DNA of 64,000 bases from Streptomyces mangrovisoli (GTDB lineage Bacteria; Actinomycetota; Actinomycetes; Streptomycetales; Streptomycetaceae): NCBI RefSeq assembly GCF_000974985.2, contig NZ_LAVA02000015.1:156255-220254 (forward strand). The letters are read 5' to 3'. How positions within the stretch are numbered: the stretch's first letter is position 1; every line of letters begins with the position of its first letter. A model generated the notes under the pieces. It was not told the origin of the DNA and did not search any database. It saw only the letters and a list, made by a program, of their open reading frames with translations. A program made the position numbers and the translations under genes. Shown in pieces: positions 37,391-46,628 of the stretch.

Positions 37391-37525
37391 GCCTTCCCCG
37401 TCCGGCCGGCCACGGGCTGCCGCCCTCACCCGTTCGGGTGGCCGAGTTGTCCACAACGGCTCGTCCGTCCACCGTTCCACGCCGGGCCCTTCTGCCCAAT
37501 CGGCAAGCGCCGTACCGTACTTCAC

Positions 37526-39010
37526 ATGTCGGGGGAGACGAATCCAGGCCTGCGGCGCGACGCGATCGGGCTGCGCGAGGTCCTTTTCCAGAGCATCACG
37601 GCGATGGCGCCCGCCGCGGCGGTCGCCGCGTCCATCCCATCGGGGGCGGCGTTCGCGGGCGGCAGTCTGCCGCTGTCCGTGCTCGTCGCGCTGGTGGCCT
37701 GCCTGTTCACGGCGACCTGCGTGGCCGAGCTGGCACGGGAGTTGCCCGCCGCGGGCTCCGTCGCCACGTACGCCGCGCAGGGGCTGCACCCTGCCGTCGG
37801 CTTCCTGGTCGGCTGGGGCTATGTGTTCGTGGAGGCCCTGGTCCCGCCGTTGCTGCTGCTCCAGCTCGGTTTCACGACGGCGGGCACCCTGCACGAGGAG
37901 TGGTCGGGCTACCCGGAGAACCTGTGGTGGCCCTGGGCCCTCGCGGGAGCCGCCGTCATCGCCGTGGCCGGGTACGCGGGGGTGCGCGCCTCGGCCCGCT
38001 TCGGCACGGTGCTCGGCGTCTTCGAGATCGTCGTCCTGCTGGTGTTCGCGCTCTGGCTGATCGGCAGAGCCGGCAGCGCCAACACCCTGACGGTGTTCGG
38101 CACTTCCCACACGGCTGCCGGATACTCCGGCGTCAGCGGGGTCTTCGCCGGCTCGGTCTACACCGTGCTCGCCTTCGCCGGGTTCGAGGCGGCGGCCCCG
38201 CTGGCCGAGGAGACCCGCGACCCGCGGCGCACCATGCACCGCGCGGTGCTCGGCGCGGCCCTGGCGATCGGCCTGTTCTACGTCCTGACCACCTATGCGA
38301 TGACGGTCTTCTACGGCCCCGACCGCTTCTCCGGCTTCGGGGCCTCCGGCAAGGCGTCCTGGGAGGGCGTGGCGCGGGCGTCGTTCGGGCTGTTCTGGGT
38401 GCTGGTCTTCCTTGCCGTGGTCAACTCCACGATCGCCAACGCCAACGCGTGCGCCAACGTCTCCACGCGCACGGCCTACGCGCTGGCCCGGATCCGGGTG
38501 CTGCCCCGCCTGCTGGCCACCCTGCATCCGCGCCACCGCTCCCCCGTCGCCGGGATCGTGGTGCAGACGGTGATCGCCGTGGGGGCTGTCCTGGGACTCG
38601 GGTTCGGCTACGACCCGGTGACCGCGTTCCTGCTGCTCGCCACGGTCATCGTCACCGTCGTGATCGGCGTGTACATCGTGGTGAATCTGGCGTGTGCCGG
38701 CTACTTCCTGCGCCGCGGCCGTCCGGCGCTGAAGCCCGTACGGCATCTGGTGTTCCCACTGCTCGGCATCGTCGCGTTCGTGCCGGCCCTGCTGACCGCC
38801 GCCGGACTGCCGGCGTTCGACTTCGTCACCGGACTCACCGCGCCGGTGTCCTACGCGGGCCCGGTCGTCGGTGCATGGATGGCCGCCGGTGTCGTGGTGC
38901 TGCTGGTCCTGCTGCGCCGCCATCCCGACCGGATAGCCGAGACCGCGCGCGTGCACCTCGACGAACCCGCCCCCTCCCCCGCCCGCCAGAACGGAGCAGT
39001 ACAGCCATGA
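37526..39010 (+). CDS. APC-family amino acid/amine permease
   Basis: The 494-residue membrane protein has about 12 hydrophobic helices and an N-terminal GLREVLFQSITAMAPAAAVAAS typical of APC transporters. The conserved FAGFEAAAPLAEE lies in helix 6. Its stop overlaps the start of an acetamidase/formamidase gene as ATGA, so the two are translated together. The permease probably imports an amino acid or amide whose breakdown involves that enzyme. Confidence 0.88.
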   Translation: MSGETNPGLRRDAIGLREVLFQSITAMAPAAAVAASIPSGAAFAGGSLPLSVLVALVACLFTATCVAELARELPAAGSVATYAAQGLHPAVGFLVGWGYVFVEALVPPLLLLQLGFTTAGTLHEEWSGYPENLWWPWALAGAAVIAVAGYAGVRASARFGTVLGVFEIVVLLVFALWLIGRAGSANTLTVFGTSHTAAGYSGVSGVFAGSVYTVLAFAGFEAAAPLAEETRDPRRTMHRAVLGAALAIGLFYVLTTYAMTVFYGPDRFSGFGASGKASWEGVARASFGLFWVLVFLAVVNSTIANANACANVSTRTAYALARIRVLPRLLATLHPRHRSPVAGIVVQTVIAVGAVLGLGFGYDPVTAFLLLATVIVTVVIGVYIVVNLACAGYFLRRGRPALKPVRHLVFPLLGIVAFVPALLTAAGLPAFDFVTGLTAPVSYAGPVVGAWMAAGVVVLLVLLRRHPDRIAETARVHLDEPAPSPARQNGAVQP

Positions 39011-40020
39011 GCGACCCGCGGATCCTGACCGTACGGCCCGAACCAGGCGAGTACGCCTGGACGTTCGGCGGCGCGCCGCCGATCGCGCGGATCGCGCCGG
39101 GCACGGTGCTCGACCTGTACACGGAGGACTGCTTCGCGGGACGGGTGCGGTCGGAGAAGGACCTGGTGTCGGAGGTCTGCGAGTTCCCCTTCCTCAATCC
39201 GCAGACCGGACCGTTCCACGTCGAGGGCGCCGAGCCGGGTGACACGGTGGCCGTGCACTTCGTGTCGATCGAACCCGCCCGGGACTGGGCCGCGTCCACG
39301 ACGGTGCCCCTGTTCGGCGCCCTCACCTCCACGCACACCACGGCCACGCTCCAGCCGCCGCTGCCCGAGACCGTGTGGATCTGGCAGCTCGACCGGAGCA
39401 GAGGAACCGCCCTGTTCCGCGCCCACGACGGCGACTTCGAGGCCGAGCTGCCCCTCGACCCGATGCACGGCACCGTCGGCGTGGCGCCCGCCAACCTGGA
39501 GGTGCGTTCGGCCCTCGTGCCCGACGCGCACGGCGGCAACATGGACACCCCCGAGATGCGGGCCGGGGTGACCTGCTACCTCGGGGTGAACGTCGAGGGC
39601 GCTCTGCTCAGCCTGGGCGACGGGCACGCCCGGCAGGGCGAGGGCGAGACCTGCGGGGTCGCCGTCGAGTGCGCCATGAACACGGTCGTGATCGTGGAAC
39701 TGCTGAAGGGCGTCACGACGCCGTGGCCGCGGCTGGAGTCGGACACCCACATCATCTCGACCGGTTCCGCCCGCCCGCTCGAGGACGCCTTCCGGATATC
39801 CCAGCTCGACCTCGTGCAGTGGCTGGTGCGCGACTACGGGTTCGGTGAACTCGACGCCTACCAGTTCGCGACCCAGGCGGTCGAGTCACCGTTGGCCAAC
39901 GTGTGCGACACCAACTACACGTGCGTGGCCAAGCTCCGCAAGGAGTGGCTGCCCGTCCGCGAGACTCACCGGGGACTGCACGCACGACTGCGCGAGACCG
40001 CGGCTCAGCTGCGCCGCTGA
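39007..40020 (+). CDS. Acetamidase/formamidase-family amidohydrolase
   Basis: The 337-residue protein matches the FmdA/AmdA family: GTVLDLYTEDCFAGRV, NPQTGPFHVEGAEPGDTVAV, DPMHGTVGVAP, GNMDTPEMRAGVT and the metal-site region LSLGDGHARQGEGE. Family members release ammonia from formamide or short aliphatic amides. It overlaps the permease gene by 4 bases. The real substrate may be a compound brought in by that permease. Confidence 0.9.
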   Translation: MSDPRILTVRPEPGEYAWTFGGAPPIARIAPGTVLDLYTEDCFAGRVRSEKDLVSEVCEFPFLNPQTGPFHVEGAEPGDTVAVHFVSIEPARDWAASTTVPLFGALTSTHTTATLQPPLPETVWIWQLDRSRGTALFRAHDGDFEAELPLDPMHGTVGVAPANLEVRSALVPDAHGGNMDTPEMRAGVTCYLGVNVEGALLSLGDGHARQGEGETCGVAVECAMNTVVIVELLKGVTTPWPRLESDTHIISTGSARPLEDAFRISQLDLVQWLVRDYGFGELDAYQFATQAVESPLANVCDTNYTCVAKLRKEWLPVRETHRGLHARLRETAAQLRR

Positions 40021-40111
40021 CCACTCGCCCGGTCGCCGCGGCGGTGCCGCCCGCCCCAGCCCGGTGGAGGCCCCGCGCCTCAACCCCACCTCCGAAAGGC
40101 GACCTTCGACC

Positions 40112-40711
40112 ATGGACAGGACTTCACCGTCGCTCAGCAGGCGCCGGCTCCTGAAGGGGGCGGCCCTCGCCGCCGTCCCCTACGCCCTGCTGCCCGACGC
40201 GACGGCCGGCGCGCAGGCCCAGGCCGTCGACTATCCGCTGGCCGAGTGGCAGCCGGCGAGCTCCTCCAACTACACGAAGTCCAGCCGTCCGGACGCCTAT
40301 CCGCTCGATTATGTGATCATCCACGTCACCCAGGAGACCTACCCCGACACCCTGTCGATCTTCCAGAACCCGCAGAAGGCGGTCTCCGCGCACTACCTGG
40401 TGCGCTCGGCCGACGGACACGTCGCGCAGTGCGTGCGGGAAGCCGATGTCGCCTGGCACGCGGGGAACTGGGACTACAACACGCGCAGCATCGGCATCGA
40501 GCACGAGGGCTGGGTGGACCAGCCCGGGTACTTCACCAACGCCCTCTACGAGCAGTCGGCGAAGCTCACGGCGGCCGTCTGCGAGAAGTACGGCATCCCC
40601 AAGGACCGGGCGCACATCCTCGGCCACTTCGAGGTGCCGGGCACGGACCACACCGACCCGGGGCCCAACTGGGACTGGGTCCGCTACATCAGACTGGTCA
40701 ACTTCGCCTGA
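40112..40711 (+). CDS. Secreted N-acetylmuramoyl-L-alanine amidase
   Basis: The 199-residue precursor begins with a twin-arginine signal (SRRRLLKGAALAAV), then an Amidase_2/PGRP-type domain. Zinc-ligand positions are visible: H in YVIIHVTQ, H in LGHFEVPGTDHTDPG, with the acidic/His pattern of that last segment. It cleaves the bond between muramic acid and L-alanine in peptidoglycan. The compact form without a binding domain suits a cell-wall remodelling role. Start chosen by position and signal peptide. Confidence 0.9.
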   Translation: MDRTSPSLSRRRLLKGAALAAVPYALLPDATAGAQAQAVDYPLAEWQPASSSNYTKSSRPDAYPLDYVIIHVTQETYPDTLSIFQNPQKAVSAHYLVRSADGHVAQCVREADVAWHAGNWDYNTRSIGIEHEGWVDQPGYFTNALYEQSAKLTAAVCEKYGIPKDRAHILGHFEVPGTDHTDPGPNWDWVRYIRLVNFA

Positions 40712-40749
40712 GCGGGCCGGGTGGGCCTGCTCCGGTGAGTCGGCTTCAC

Positions 40750-40802
40750 ATGATCCGGTCGATTAACCGCACATGATCCGATCGGTCGCCTGCGCATGAT
40801 CC
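40750..40802. repeat. Three iteron-like copies of ATGATCC at exact 23-bp period
   Basis: ATGATCC occurs at 40750, 40773 and 40796. The first two are longer identical units (CACATGATCCG). They lie in the 239 bp between the amidase gene and the GAF regulator gene, about 150-200 bp before the latter. Confidence 0.7.
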
Positions 40803-40950
40803 TCTCCGGTCCCGGTTCGGTCCGGAGCGGTCCGCGGTGATCGTGTCGGTGCTCGTTCGGGTCGACCCCGGTCGAAACGGTTGTCGGTGCGCGCACTCGG
40901 AGTGACGATGTCCCCAGTCGCACAGTCGAGTCGTCCGGGGAGGGTGTGCG

Positions 40951-42222
40951 TTGACCGATCCTTGGCTGGCCCTCGAACCGGGGGCCGACCCCGCGGAGCG
41001 CGCCCGCGTGCTGCGCCGGGCGCACGAGACGTTCACCGCCGCGGGCACCGTGCCGAGGCCGGTGCGCTCGGTGGTGGCCGACTCGTGGCTGCGTTCCGCG
41101 CGCGCCGGGGTCGGCCCCGACGGCACGGCGAACGTGGAGCTCACCGACGGCGACCTCGGCAGTTACCGCGCGGAGCATCCGTTGGCCCGGGTGATGCCTT
41201 TGGTGCGTGAGCTGATGGGCCCGTTCGCGGCCGACGGCGAGCATCTGCTGGCGGTCTGCGACGAGCACGGCAGGCTGCTCTGGGTGGAGGGGCATCCTTC
41301 GACGCGGCGCAAGGCCGGACGGATGAACTTCGTCCCGGGCGCCCGCTGGTCGGAGAACGCGGTGGGGACCAACGCGCCGGGCACGGCGGTCGCGCTCGAC
41401 CGCCCGGTACAGGTCTTCTCGGCCGAGCACTTCATCCGCCGGGTCCAGCCGTGGACGTGCGCCGCCGCGCCGGTGCACGATCCGCGGACCGGCCGGGTGC
41501 TCGGCGCGATCGACATCACCGGCGGCGACGGGCTCGCGCATCCGCACAGCCTGGGGTTCGTACAGGCGGTCGCGCGCGCCGCGGAGTCGCAGCTCGCACT
41601 GCTCGCCCCGCGGGAGCCCGCCGCCGACCTGCCGGAACTGTCGGCGCTGGGCCGCGACGAGGCACGGCTGACCCGGGCCGGCCGGCGGATCAGGCTGAGC
41701 CGCCGGCACAGCGAGATCCTCGTGCTGCTCGCCCGCCACCCGGAGGGCATGACGGGCGACGAACTGCTGTGCGCGTTGTACGAGGACGAGACGGTCACCC
41801 CGGTGACCCTGCGCGCCGAACTCGCCCGGCTGCGCGGGGTGGTGGGGCCCGCGCTGCTGGCCTCGCGGCCGTACCGCCTCACCGAGCCGGTCGAGTCCGA
41901 TGTCGCCGTGGTGGAGCGGCGGCTCGAGAGCGGCGCGGTCATGGCGGCCTCGACCGGGTACCCGGGACCCTTGCTGCCCGCCTCGCAGGCTCCCGCGGTC
42001 GTAAGGCTGCGGCGGCGCCTCGCGGACGGCCTGCGCACCGCGTTGATCGCCCGCCGCGACCCCGATCTGCTGGCCGACTGGGCGCACTCGACCTGGGGCG
42101 AGGAGGACGTGGAGGTGTGGCGCGCGCTGGCCGCCGTACGGCCGACCGCGGTGGTGCGGGCGCGGCTGGCCGCGCTGGAGGCGGAGCTGGCGGCGCCGGC
42201 CGGCTGGGGGCGCCGGATCTGA
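40951..42222 (+). CDS. GAF-domain transcriptional regulator (AcoR-like, without AAA+ domain)
   Basis: The start is a TTG at 40951, supported by GGGGAGGG six bases upstream. The 423-residue protein resembles AcoR-type activators: an N-terminal helical part with VVADSWLRSARAGV, a GAF domain (about residues 85-215: GARWSENAVGTNAPGTA, HDPRTGRVLGAIDITGG) and a C-terminal winged helix (RRHSEILVLLARHPEGMTGDEL). There is no sigma54-interacting AAA+ domain. The aldehyde dehydrogenase gene follows after 150 bp, so it probably controls that gene. Confidence 0.85.
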   Translation: MTDPWLALEPGADPAERARVLRRAHETFTAAGTVPRPVRSVVADSWLRSARAGVGPDGTANVELTDGDLGSYRAEHPLARVMPLVRELMGPFAADGEHLLAVCDEHGRLLWVEGHPSTRRKAGRMNFVPGARWSENAVGTNAPGTAVALDRPVQVFSAEHFIRRVQPWTCAAAPVHDPRTGRVLGAIDITGGDGLAHPHSLGFVQAVARAAESQLALLAPREPAADLPELSALGRDEARLTRAGRRIRLSRRHSEILVLLARHPEGMTGDELLCALYEDETVTPVTLRAELARLRGVVGPALLASRPYRLTEPVESDVAVVERRLESGAVMAASTGYPGPLLPASQAPAVVRLRRRLADGLRTALIARRDPDLLADWAHSTWGEEDVEVWRALAAVRPTAVVRARLAALEAELAAPAGWGRRI

Positions 42223-42277
42223 CCGGTGGTCAGCGCGCGTCCGCACGCCCTCGGTCGGAGGCGCGGGCGAGTGCAGA

Positions 42278-42304
42278 AACGTCCATGCAACGTGGTCGCA
42301 ACGT
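42278..42304 (+). promoter_or_regulatory. AACGT direct repeats at exact 11-bp period
   Basis: AACGT occurs at 42278, 42289 and 42300, with GCAACGT for the last two copies. The copies lie on one face of the helix, 70-95 bp before the aldehyde dehydrogenase start. This suits a regulator that binds direct repeats, perhaps the upstream GAF protein. Confidence 0.45.
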
Positions 42305-42372
42305 CCGGCTCCCTAGCCTGCCCGGCAACGCTGTCCAACGGCGGGCAGCGCTTCACCGGGAGGCAGAGCAGC

Positions 42373-43896
42373 ATGACCCGTTACGCGGCGCCCGGCAGCG
42401 AGGGCGCGATCGTCTCCTACCAGTCACGCTACGACCACTTCATCGGCGGGGAGTACGTACCACCCGCCCAGGGGCGGTACTTCGAGAACCCGTCCCCGGT
42501 CAACGGGCAGCCGTTCACCGAGGTCGCGCGGGGCACCGCGGAGGACGTCGAGCGGGCGCTGGACGCCGCCCACGCGGCCGCGCCGGGCTGGGGCCGCACA
42601 TCGGTGACCGAGCGCTCCGACATCCTGCTGAAGATCGCCGACCGGATGGAGGCGAACCTCGAGAAGCTCGCGGTCGCCGAGAGCTGGGAAAACGGCAAGC
42701 CGGTGCGCGAGACGCTCGCGGCCGACATCCCGCTGGCCATCGACCACTTCCGCTACTTCGCGGGCGCGATCCGGGCGCAGGAGGGCTCGCTCGGCGAGGT
42801 CGACGACGACACGGTGGCGTACCACTTCCACGAGCCGCTGGGCGTGGTCGCGCAGATCATCCCGTGGAACTTCCCCATCCTGATGGCGACCTGGAAGCTC
42901 GCCCCGGCGCTCGCCGCGGGCAACGCGGTGGTCATCAAGCCCGCCGAGCAGACGCCGGCCTCCATCCACTACTGGATGAGCCTGATCGCGGACCTGCTGC
43001 CGCCGGGCGTGGTGAACATCGTCAACGGCTTCGGCGTGGAGGCGGGCAAGCCGCTGGCGTCGAGCCCGCGGGTGGCGAAGGTGGCGTTCACCGGCGAGAC
43101 CACCACCGGGCGGCTGATCATGCAGTACGCCTCCGAGAACATCAAGCCGGTGACGCTGGAGCTCGGCGGCAAGTCGCCCAACATCTTCTTCGACGACGTC
43201 TGGGCGCAGAACGACGACTTCCGCGACAAGGCCCTCGAGGGCTTCACGATGTTCGCGCTCAACCAGGGCGAGGTCTGCACCTGCCCGTCGCGGGCGCTGA
43301 TCCAGCGCGGGAACTACGGCGAGTTCCTCCAGGCGGCCGTGGCGCGCACCGAGCTGATCAAGCCGGGGCACCCGCTCGACACCGACACGATGATCGGCGC
43401 GCAGGCCTCCAACGACCAGCTGGAGAAGATCCTCTCGTACCTCGACATCGGCCGCCAGGAGGGTGCGAAGATCCTCACGGGTGGCGAACGGATCGAACAC
43501 GACGGCGAGTTGAAGGGCGGCTACTACGTTCAGCCGACCATCTTCGAGGGCGACAACCGGATGCGCATCTTCCAGGAGGAGATCTTCGGCCCGGTCGTCT
43601 CGGTCGCGTCCTTCGACGACTTCGACGACGCCATCAAGATCGCCAACGACACTCTGTACGGCCTCGGGGCCGGCGTCTGGACCCGCGACATCAACACCGC
43701 CTACCGGGCCGGGCGCGCGATCCAGGCGGGCCGGGTGTGGACGAACTGTTACCACGCATATCCGGCACATGCCGCATTTGGTGGCTACAAGCAGTCCGGC
43801 ATCGGCCGCGAGACGCACAAGATGATGCTGGAGCACTACCAGCAGACGAAGAACTTGCTCGTGTCGTACTCCCCGAAGAAGCTGGGCTTCTTCTAG
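42373..43896 (+). CDS. Aldehyde dehydrogenase (AldB/ThcA-type)
   Basis: The 507-residue NAD-dependent enzyme oxidises aldehydes to acids. Visible are the N-terminal [56 protein letters not shown] with the general-base Glu, and [11 protein letters not shown] with the catalytic Cys. Length and the CTCPSR form match the acetaldehyde-type AldB/ThcA group. It follows a GAF regulator and is ended by a strong hairpin. Substrates may be acetaldehyde or longer aldehydes from alcohol or ether breakdown. Confidence 0.93.
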   Translation: MTRYAAPGSEGAIVSYQSRYDHFIGGEYVPPAQGRYFENPSPVNGQPFTEVARGTAEDVERALDAAHAAAPGWGRTSVTERSDILLKIADRMEANLEKLAVAESWENGKPVRETLAADIPLAIDHFRYFAGAIRAQEGSLGEVDDDTVAYHFHEPLGVVAQIIPWNFPILMATWKLAPALAAGNAVVIKPAEQTPASIHYWMSLIADLLPPGVVNIVNGFGVEAGKPLASSPRVAKVAFTGETTTGRLIMQYASENIKPVTLELGGKSPNIFFDDVWAQNDDFRDKALEGFTMFALNQGEVCTCPSRALIQRGNYGEFLQAAVARTELIKPGHPLDTDTMIGAQASNDQLEKILSYLDIGRQEGAKILTGGERIEHDGELKGGYYVQPTIFEGDNRMRIFQEEIFGPVVSVASFDDFDDAIKIANDTLYGLGAGVWTRDINTAYRAGRAIQAGRVWTNCYHAYPAHAAFGGYKQSGIGRETHKMMLEHYQQTKNLLVSYSPKKLGFF

Positions 43897-43903
43897 GCGC
43901 GAC

Positions 43904-43947
43904 GGAAGGGCGCCTGGCCGGGCGACATGCCGGTCGGGCGCCCTTCC
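43904..43947 (+). terminator. Hairpin terminator after the aldehyde dehydrogenase gene
   Basis: GGAAGGGCGCC pairs perfectly with GGCGCCCTTCC (11 bp) 8 bases after the stop codon. Confidence 0.8.
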
Positions 43948-44006
43948 GCAGGCCTCACTCTCGCCTCGCTGTCCCCTGCCCTGCTCGAAGAACTGAACGC
44001 AGCGGC

Positions 44007-44390
44007 CTAGGGGGCCGCTGCGCGCAGGCGGGTCAGCAGGGACTGGGCCTGTGGGGTGCTCGCGTCGAAGAACTGCTTGGCCAGCGTGGGTGGCACGGTG
44101 GAGCCCTGCATGCGGACCTCATGGCAGGTGAAGCAGAACGCGGCTTCGAACAGGGGCAGGTCGAGCGTGTCCGGGTACGCCCGGACGCTCCAGCCCGGCG
44201 AGAAGCCGCAGCGGTGCTGCTCGCTGCCGGGCAGGCTCTCGATCAGGGCGAGGACGTCGGCCGCCTCGCTCCCGGCCCAGTGGGCGCCCGCCCTGCCGGG
44301 GTAGGGAGCGCCGCTTCGTGCCGGTACTCCGGTGATCCTGATGACTTCCAGCAGGGCGGTGGTGGCTACGGCTCGGGAGGGCAGCTGCAT
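44007..44390 (-). CDS. Hypothetical protein
   Basis: The 127-residue protein starts at an ATG. A distinctive segment is CGFSPGWSVRAYPDTLDLPL followed by FCFTCHEVRM. It has no signal peptide or membrane segment. It contains a CFTCH sequence that formally equals a haem c motif, but without export this is unlikely to bind haem. A small gene on the same strand begins 57 bp upstream of it. I do not recognise the family. Confidence 0.55.
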   Translation of the reverse strand: MQLPSRAVATTALLEVIRITGVPARSGAPYPGRAGAHWAGSEAADVLALIESLPGSEQHRCGFSPGWSVRAYPDTLDLPLFEAAFCFTCHEVRMQGSTVPPTLAKQFFDASTPQAQSLLTRLRAAAP

Positions 44391-44446
44391 GGGCGTAGTC
44401 TGCCGCCTTCCATACCGGTGCGGTGCGCCGCGCTCGGGCGGCGCCG

Positions 44447-44671
44447 CTACGGGGAGACGTCCATGAACTCGGCGGCGGGCATCCAGCCGTGCCGTGCGTC
44501 GTGCACCTTGTAGCCCACGGCGGCGATGCGGGTCGAGCGGGTCCCGAGCACGACCGTGCCGATGACGGCACCGAGCGGGGCGTCCGGGCCCGGGTAGTAG
44601 TACGGCTCCCCTGCCGGAAGCAGCGTGTCGGAGTTGATCACCTTGTAGACGAGGGTGAGGCGCAGGGCCAT
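44447..44671 (-). CDS. Small hypothetical protein
   Basis: The 74-residue protein is a compact, mostly beta sequence (LTLVYKVINSDTLL, AVIGTVVLGTRSTRIAAVGY) without export signals. It lies upstream of, and on the same strand as, the 127-residue hypothetical gene. The ATG at 44671 is preceded by a GGAGTCCCG-like site. Function unknown. Confidence 0.55.
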   Translation of the reverse strand: MALRLTLVYKVINSDTLLPAGEPYYYPGPDAPLGAVIGTVVLGTRSTRIAAVGYKVHDARHGWMPAAEFMDVSP

Positions 44672-45024
44672 GGTCGGGACTCCGTTCCGCGGTGCGTGCC
44701 CCCGGTGGGCTGCCTTGGCCCCATGAGCCCGATGCAAGGGCGCCGGACGGCCTGGGGACGGCGCCGACGGCGTGCTCGGCGGTCTGGTGTGTGCCGACCC
44801 GGGCGACGCCGTTCATCCCTTTGCTTCCGGCACACCGGTCCCTGCGGATGCACACCGCCGGCGGCGGGGCCGGGACCCCACGCGCCGAAACTCCGTGCCC
44901 AGGCTCCGTGCCAGGACTCCGTGCTGCGCCGGGACGCCGGGGACGCGGCGGGGCGAGACACGGGGGACGCGGCCGGTTCGTCCGGCTTCGGGACAGGGAG
45001 CCGGCCGAGCGTGGGGAAACGCGG

Positions 45025-45060
45025 AAGTTCCCCGTCCCTATGACCTGAGACGGGGAACTT
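45025..45060. other. Strong orphan hairpin
   Basis: AAGTTCCCCGTC and GACGGGGAACTT form a perfect 12-bp stem with a 12-base loop. No gene ends here on either strand. Confidence 0.6.
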
Positions 45061-45096
45061 CGTCTGGAGCGCCGGGCAAGCCTTGCACCTGCATTT

Positions 45097-45121
45097 CCCC
45101 GCAGGAAGCGGGGCGTCTTTC
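45097..45121 (+). terminator. Terminator-like hairpin with T-rich tail
   Basis: CCCCGC and GCGGGG pair across AGGAA, followed by CGTCTTTCCTT. It resembles a factor-independent terminator on the plus strand, but no plus-strand gene precedes it closely. Confidence 0.4.
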
Positions 45122-45272
45122 CTTGGACCACCAACGCATCGGCCGTCCTCCGGACCTCTCCGGCGGCGGCTTCTAGATCAACTTTACAGGACATCGGTCC
45201 CGCCACCAACCCCGGAGGCACCGGAACCGTTCGCCGTCCCTCGTCGGCGTCCGGGGTTCTCGGCTCAGCTCC

Positions 45273-46628
45273 TCACGGGGCCTTGGCGGTGGTGTCGCGC
45301 AGGCGTCTCAGGAGGAGGAGTGCGGCGGTCGCGGTGGCGAGTTCGCCGGCGGCCAGTGCCGCCCAGGTGCCACCGGTGCCGAGCCTGCCCAGGGTGATGA
45401 CGAGGGGGACCTTGAACAGGAGCATGGTGCCGATGGTGAGGAAGTAGGCGGGCGCCGGGCGGCCCAGGGCCTGGGCGTACGCGGCGACGAGTGGGCCGAT
45501 CCCCGCTACGGCCGTACAGACGGCCAGCACGCGCAGGCCCTGTGCGGCGGAGTCGATCGTGCGGGCGTCGTCGAGGAACGCGTCGGCCAGAGGCCGCGCC
45601 AGCAGGGCGAGGGCCGCGGCGGTGCACAGGCCGTAGAGCAGCGAGCCGCGCAGGGCTAGGTCGCGGGCCAGCCGGGCGCGGTCCGTCAGGCCGCGGCCGG
45701 CGTTGTATCCGACGAGGGGCTGGAGCGCCTGGCTGATGCCGGTGTGCGGCATCGTCGCGAAGGTCTGGAGGCGGGCGCAGACGGCGTACGCGGCCAGGGC
45801 AGTGGCCGAACCGGCGTCGGCGAGGGTGGTGTTGACGAGGACGGCCAGCAGCGTGACGCCCGCCCCGGCCAGGAACGAGGGCAGGCCGGCCGCGAGGAGC
45901 GCGCGCAGCGTGGGGCCGTGGGGCAGCAGATGGCGAGGATCCACGGGGTACGGGCGGCCGCGACGGCCGAAGAAGAACCACAGGCTCATCGCCGCCGAGA
46001 CGGCCTGGCCGCCGACCGTGCCCAGAGCCGCCCCGCGTACGCCCAGGCCCAGTCCGAAGATCAGCAGGGGGTCGAGGGCCATCTGCACGGTGACGGCCGT
46101 GACCCACAGGAGCGTCGACCAGCCCGTCCGGCCTTCGGCGCGCACCAGGCTGGAGAAGCCGGTGGAGACCGGCGCACCGCACAGGAGCACCACGGCGTAG
46201 GGGCGGGCGATCTCGCGCAGTTCGCCCTGCGCGCCGAGCAGGCCGAGCAACGGGTCGAGGAAGAGCAGGCCGAGCGCGGTGGTCGCGGCGGCGCAGATCC
46301 AGAACAGGGTGAACGCGTTGCCCGTGGCCCGGGCGGCGGCCTCCCGGTCGTCGGCGCCCAGGGCGCGGGAGACCAGGGAGGCGCCGCCCGCGCCGACGGT
46401 GGTGGAGACCGCGCCGAGCAACAGCAGCAACGGGGCGGCCAGGTTGACCGCCGCCATGGCGTTGTCGCCCACGCCGTGGCCGACGAACCAGGCGTTGGTC
46501 AGGGCGTACACGCCGTACACGCCGACCGCGGCGGTCGTCTGGGTGCAGGCGCGCCACAGCAGTCGGCCGACCGGTTCGACGCCGAGCCGGGTCGTGCGGT
46601 CGGGGATGCGGGCGGTGGGGATGGTCAC
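45273..46628 (-). CDS. MATE-family efflux transporter
   Basis: The 451-residue membrane protein has about 12 helices in two homologous halves and MATE-type signatures: ALTNAWFVGHGVGDNAMAAV in the first half, GQAVSAAMSLWF, and GISQALQPLVGYNAGRG at the start of the second. MATE proteins expel cationic drugs in exchange for sodium ions or protons. It starts at a GTG that overlaps the stop of the phosphotransferase gene as GTGA, so both are made from one message. Confidence 0.9.
   Translation of the reverse strand: MTIPTARIPDRTTRLGVEPVGRLLWRACTQTTAAVGVYGVYALTNAWFVGHGVGDNAMAAVNLAAPLLLLLGAVSTTVGAGGASLVSRALGADDREAAARATGNAFTLFWICAAATTALGLLFLDPLLGLLGAQGELREIARPYAVVLLCGAPVSTGFSSLVRAEGRTGWSTLLWVTAVTVQMALDPLLIFGLGLGVRGAALGTVGGQAVSAAMSLWFFFGRRGRPYPVDPRHLLPHGPTLRALLAAGLPSFLAGAGVTLLAVLVNTTLADAGSATALAAYAVCARLQTFATMPHTGISQALQPLVGYNAGRGLTDRARLARDLALRGSLLYGLCTAAALALLARPLADAFLDDARTIDSAAQGLRVLAVCTAVAGIGPLVAAYAQALGRPAPAYFLTIGTMLLFKVPLVITLGRLGTGGTWAALAAGELATATAALLLLRRLRDTTAKAP

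Larger units (their letters stand above)
44672..45272. other. Gene-free region with two orphan hairpins
   Basis: These 601 bp contain no frame that I find convincing. CTCCGTGC recurs three times near 44900. Two strong hairpins at 45025-45060 and 45097-45113 are annotated separately. It could hold an unrecognised RNA or the remains of a mobile element. Confidence 0.45.

Noticed and set aside
36511..39006. N-terminal extension of the acetamidase frame, about 830 codons
   Set aside because: It overlaps the ROK regulator and APC permease genes in another frame and is Arg/Gly-rich without any domain. The acetamidase begins at the ATG at 39007.
44137..44151. CFTCH as a haem c attachment motif
   Set aside because: The protein has no signal peptide and the motif lies in a region with no other cytochrome c feature.
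44692..45048. A 118-codon plus-strand frame
   Set aside because: Codon use is not coding-like, the product has no domain, and no ribosome site precedes it.
45025..45250. End of an IS200/IS605-type element
   Set aside because: The hairpins suggest it, but there is no transposase or TnpB fragment in any frame nearby and no second end. It stays an unexplained hairpin region.
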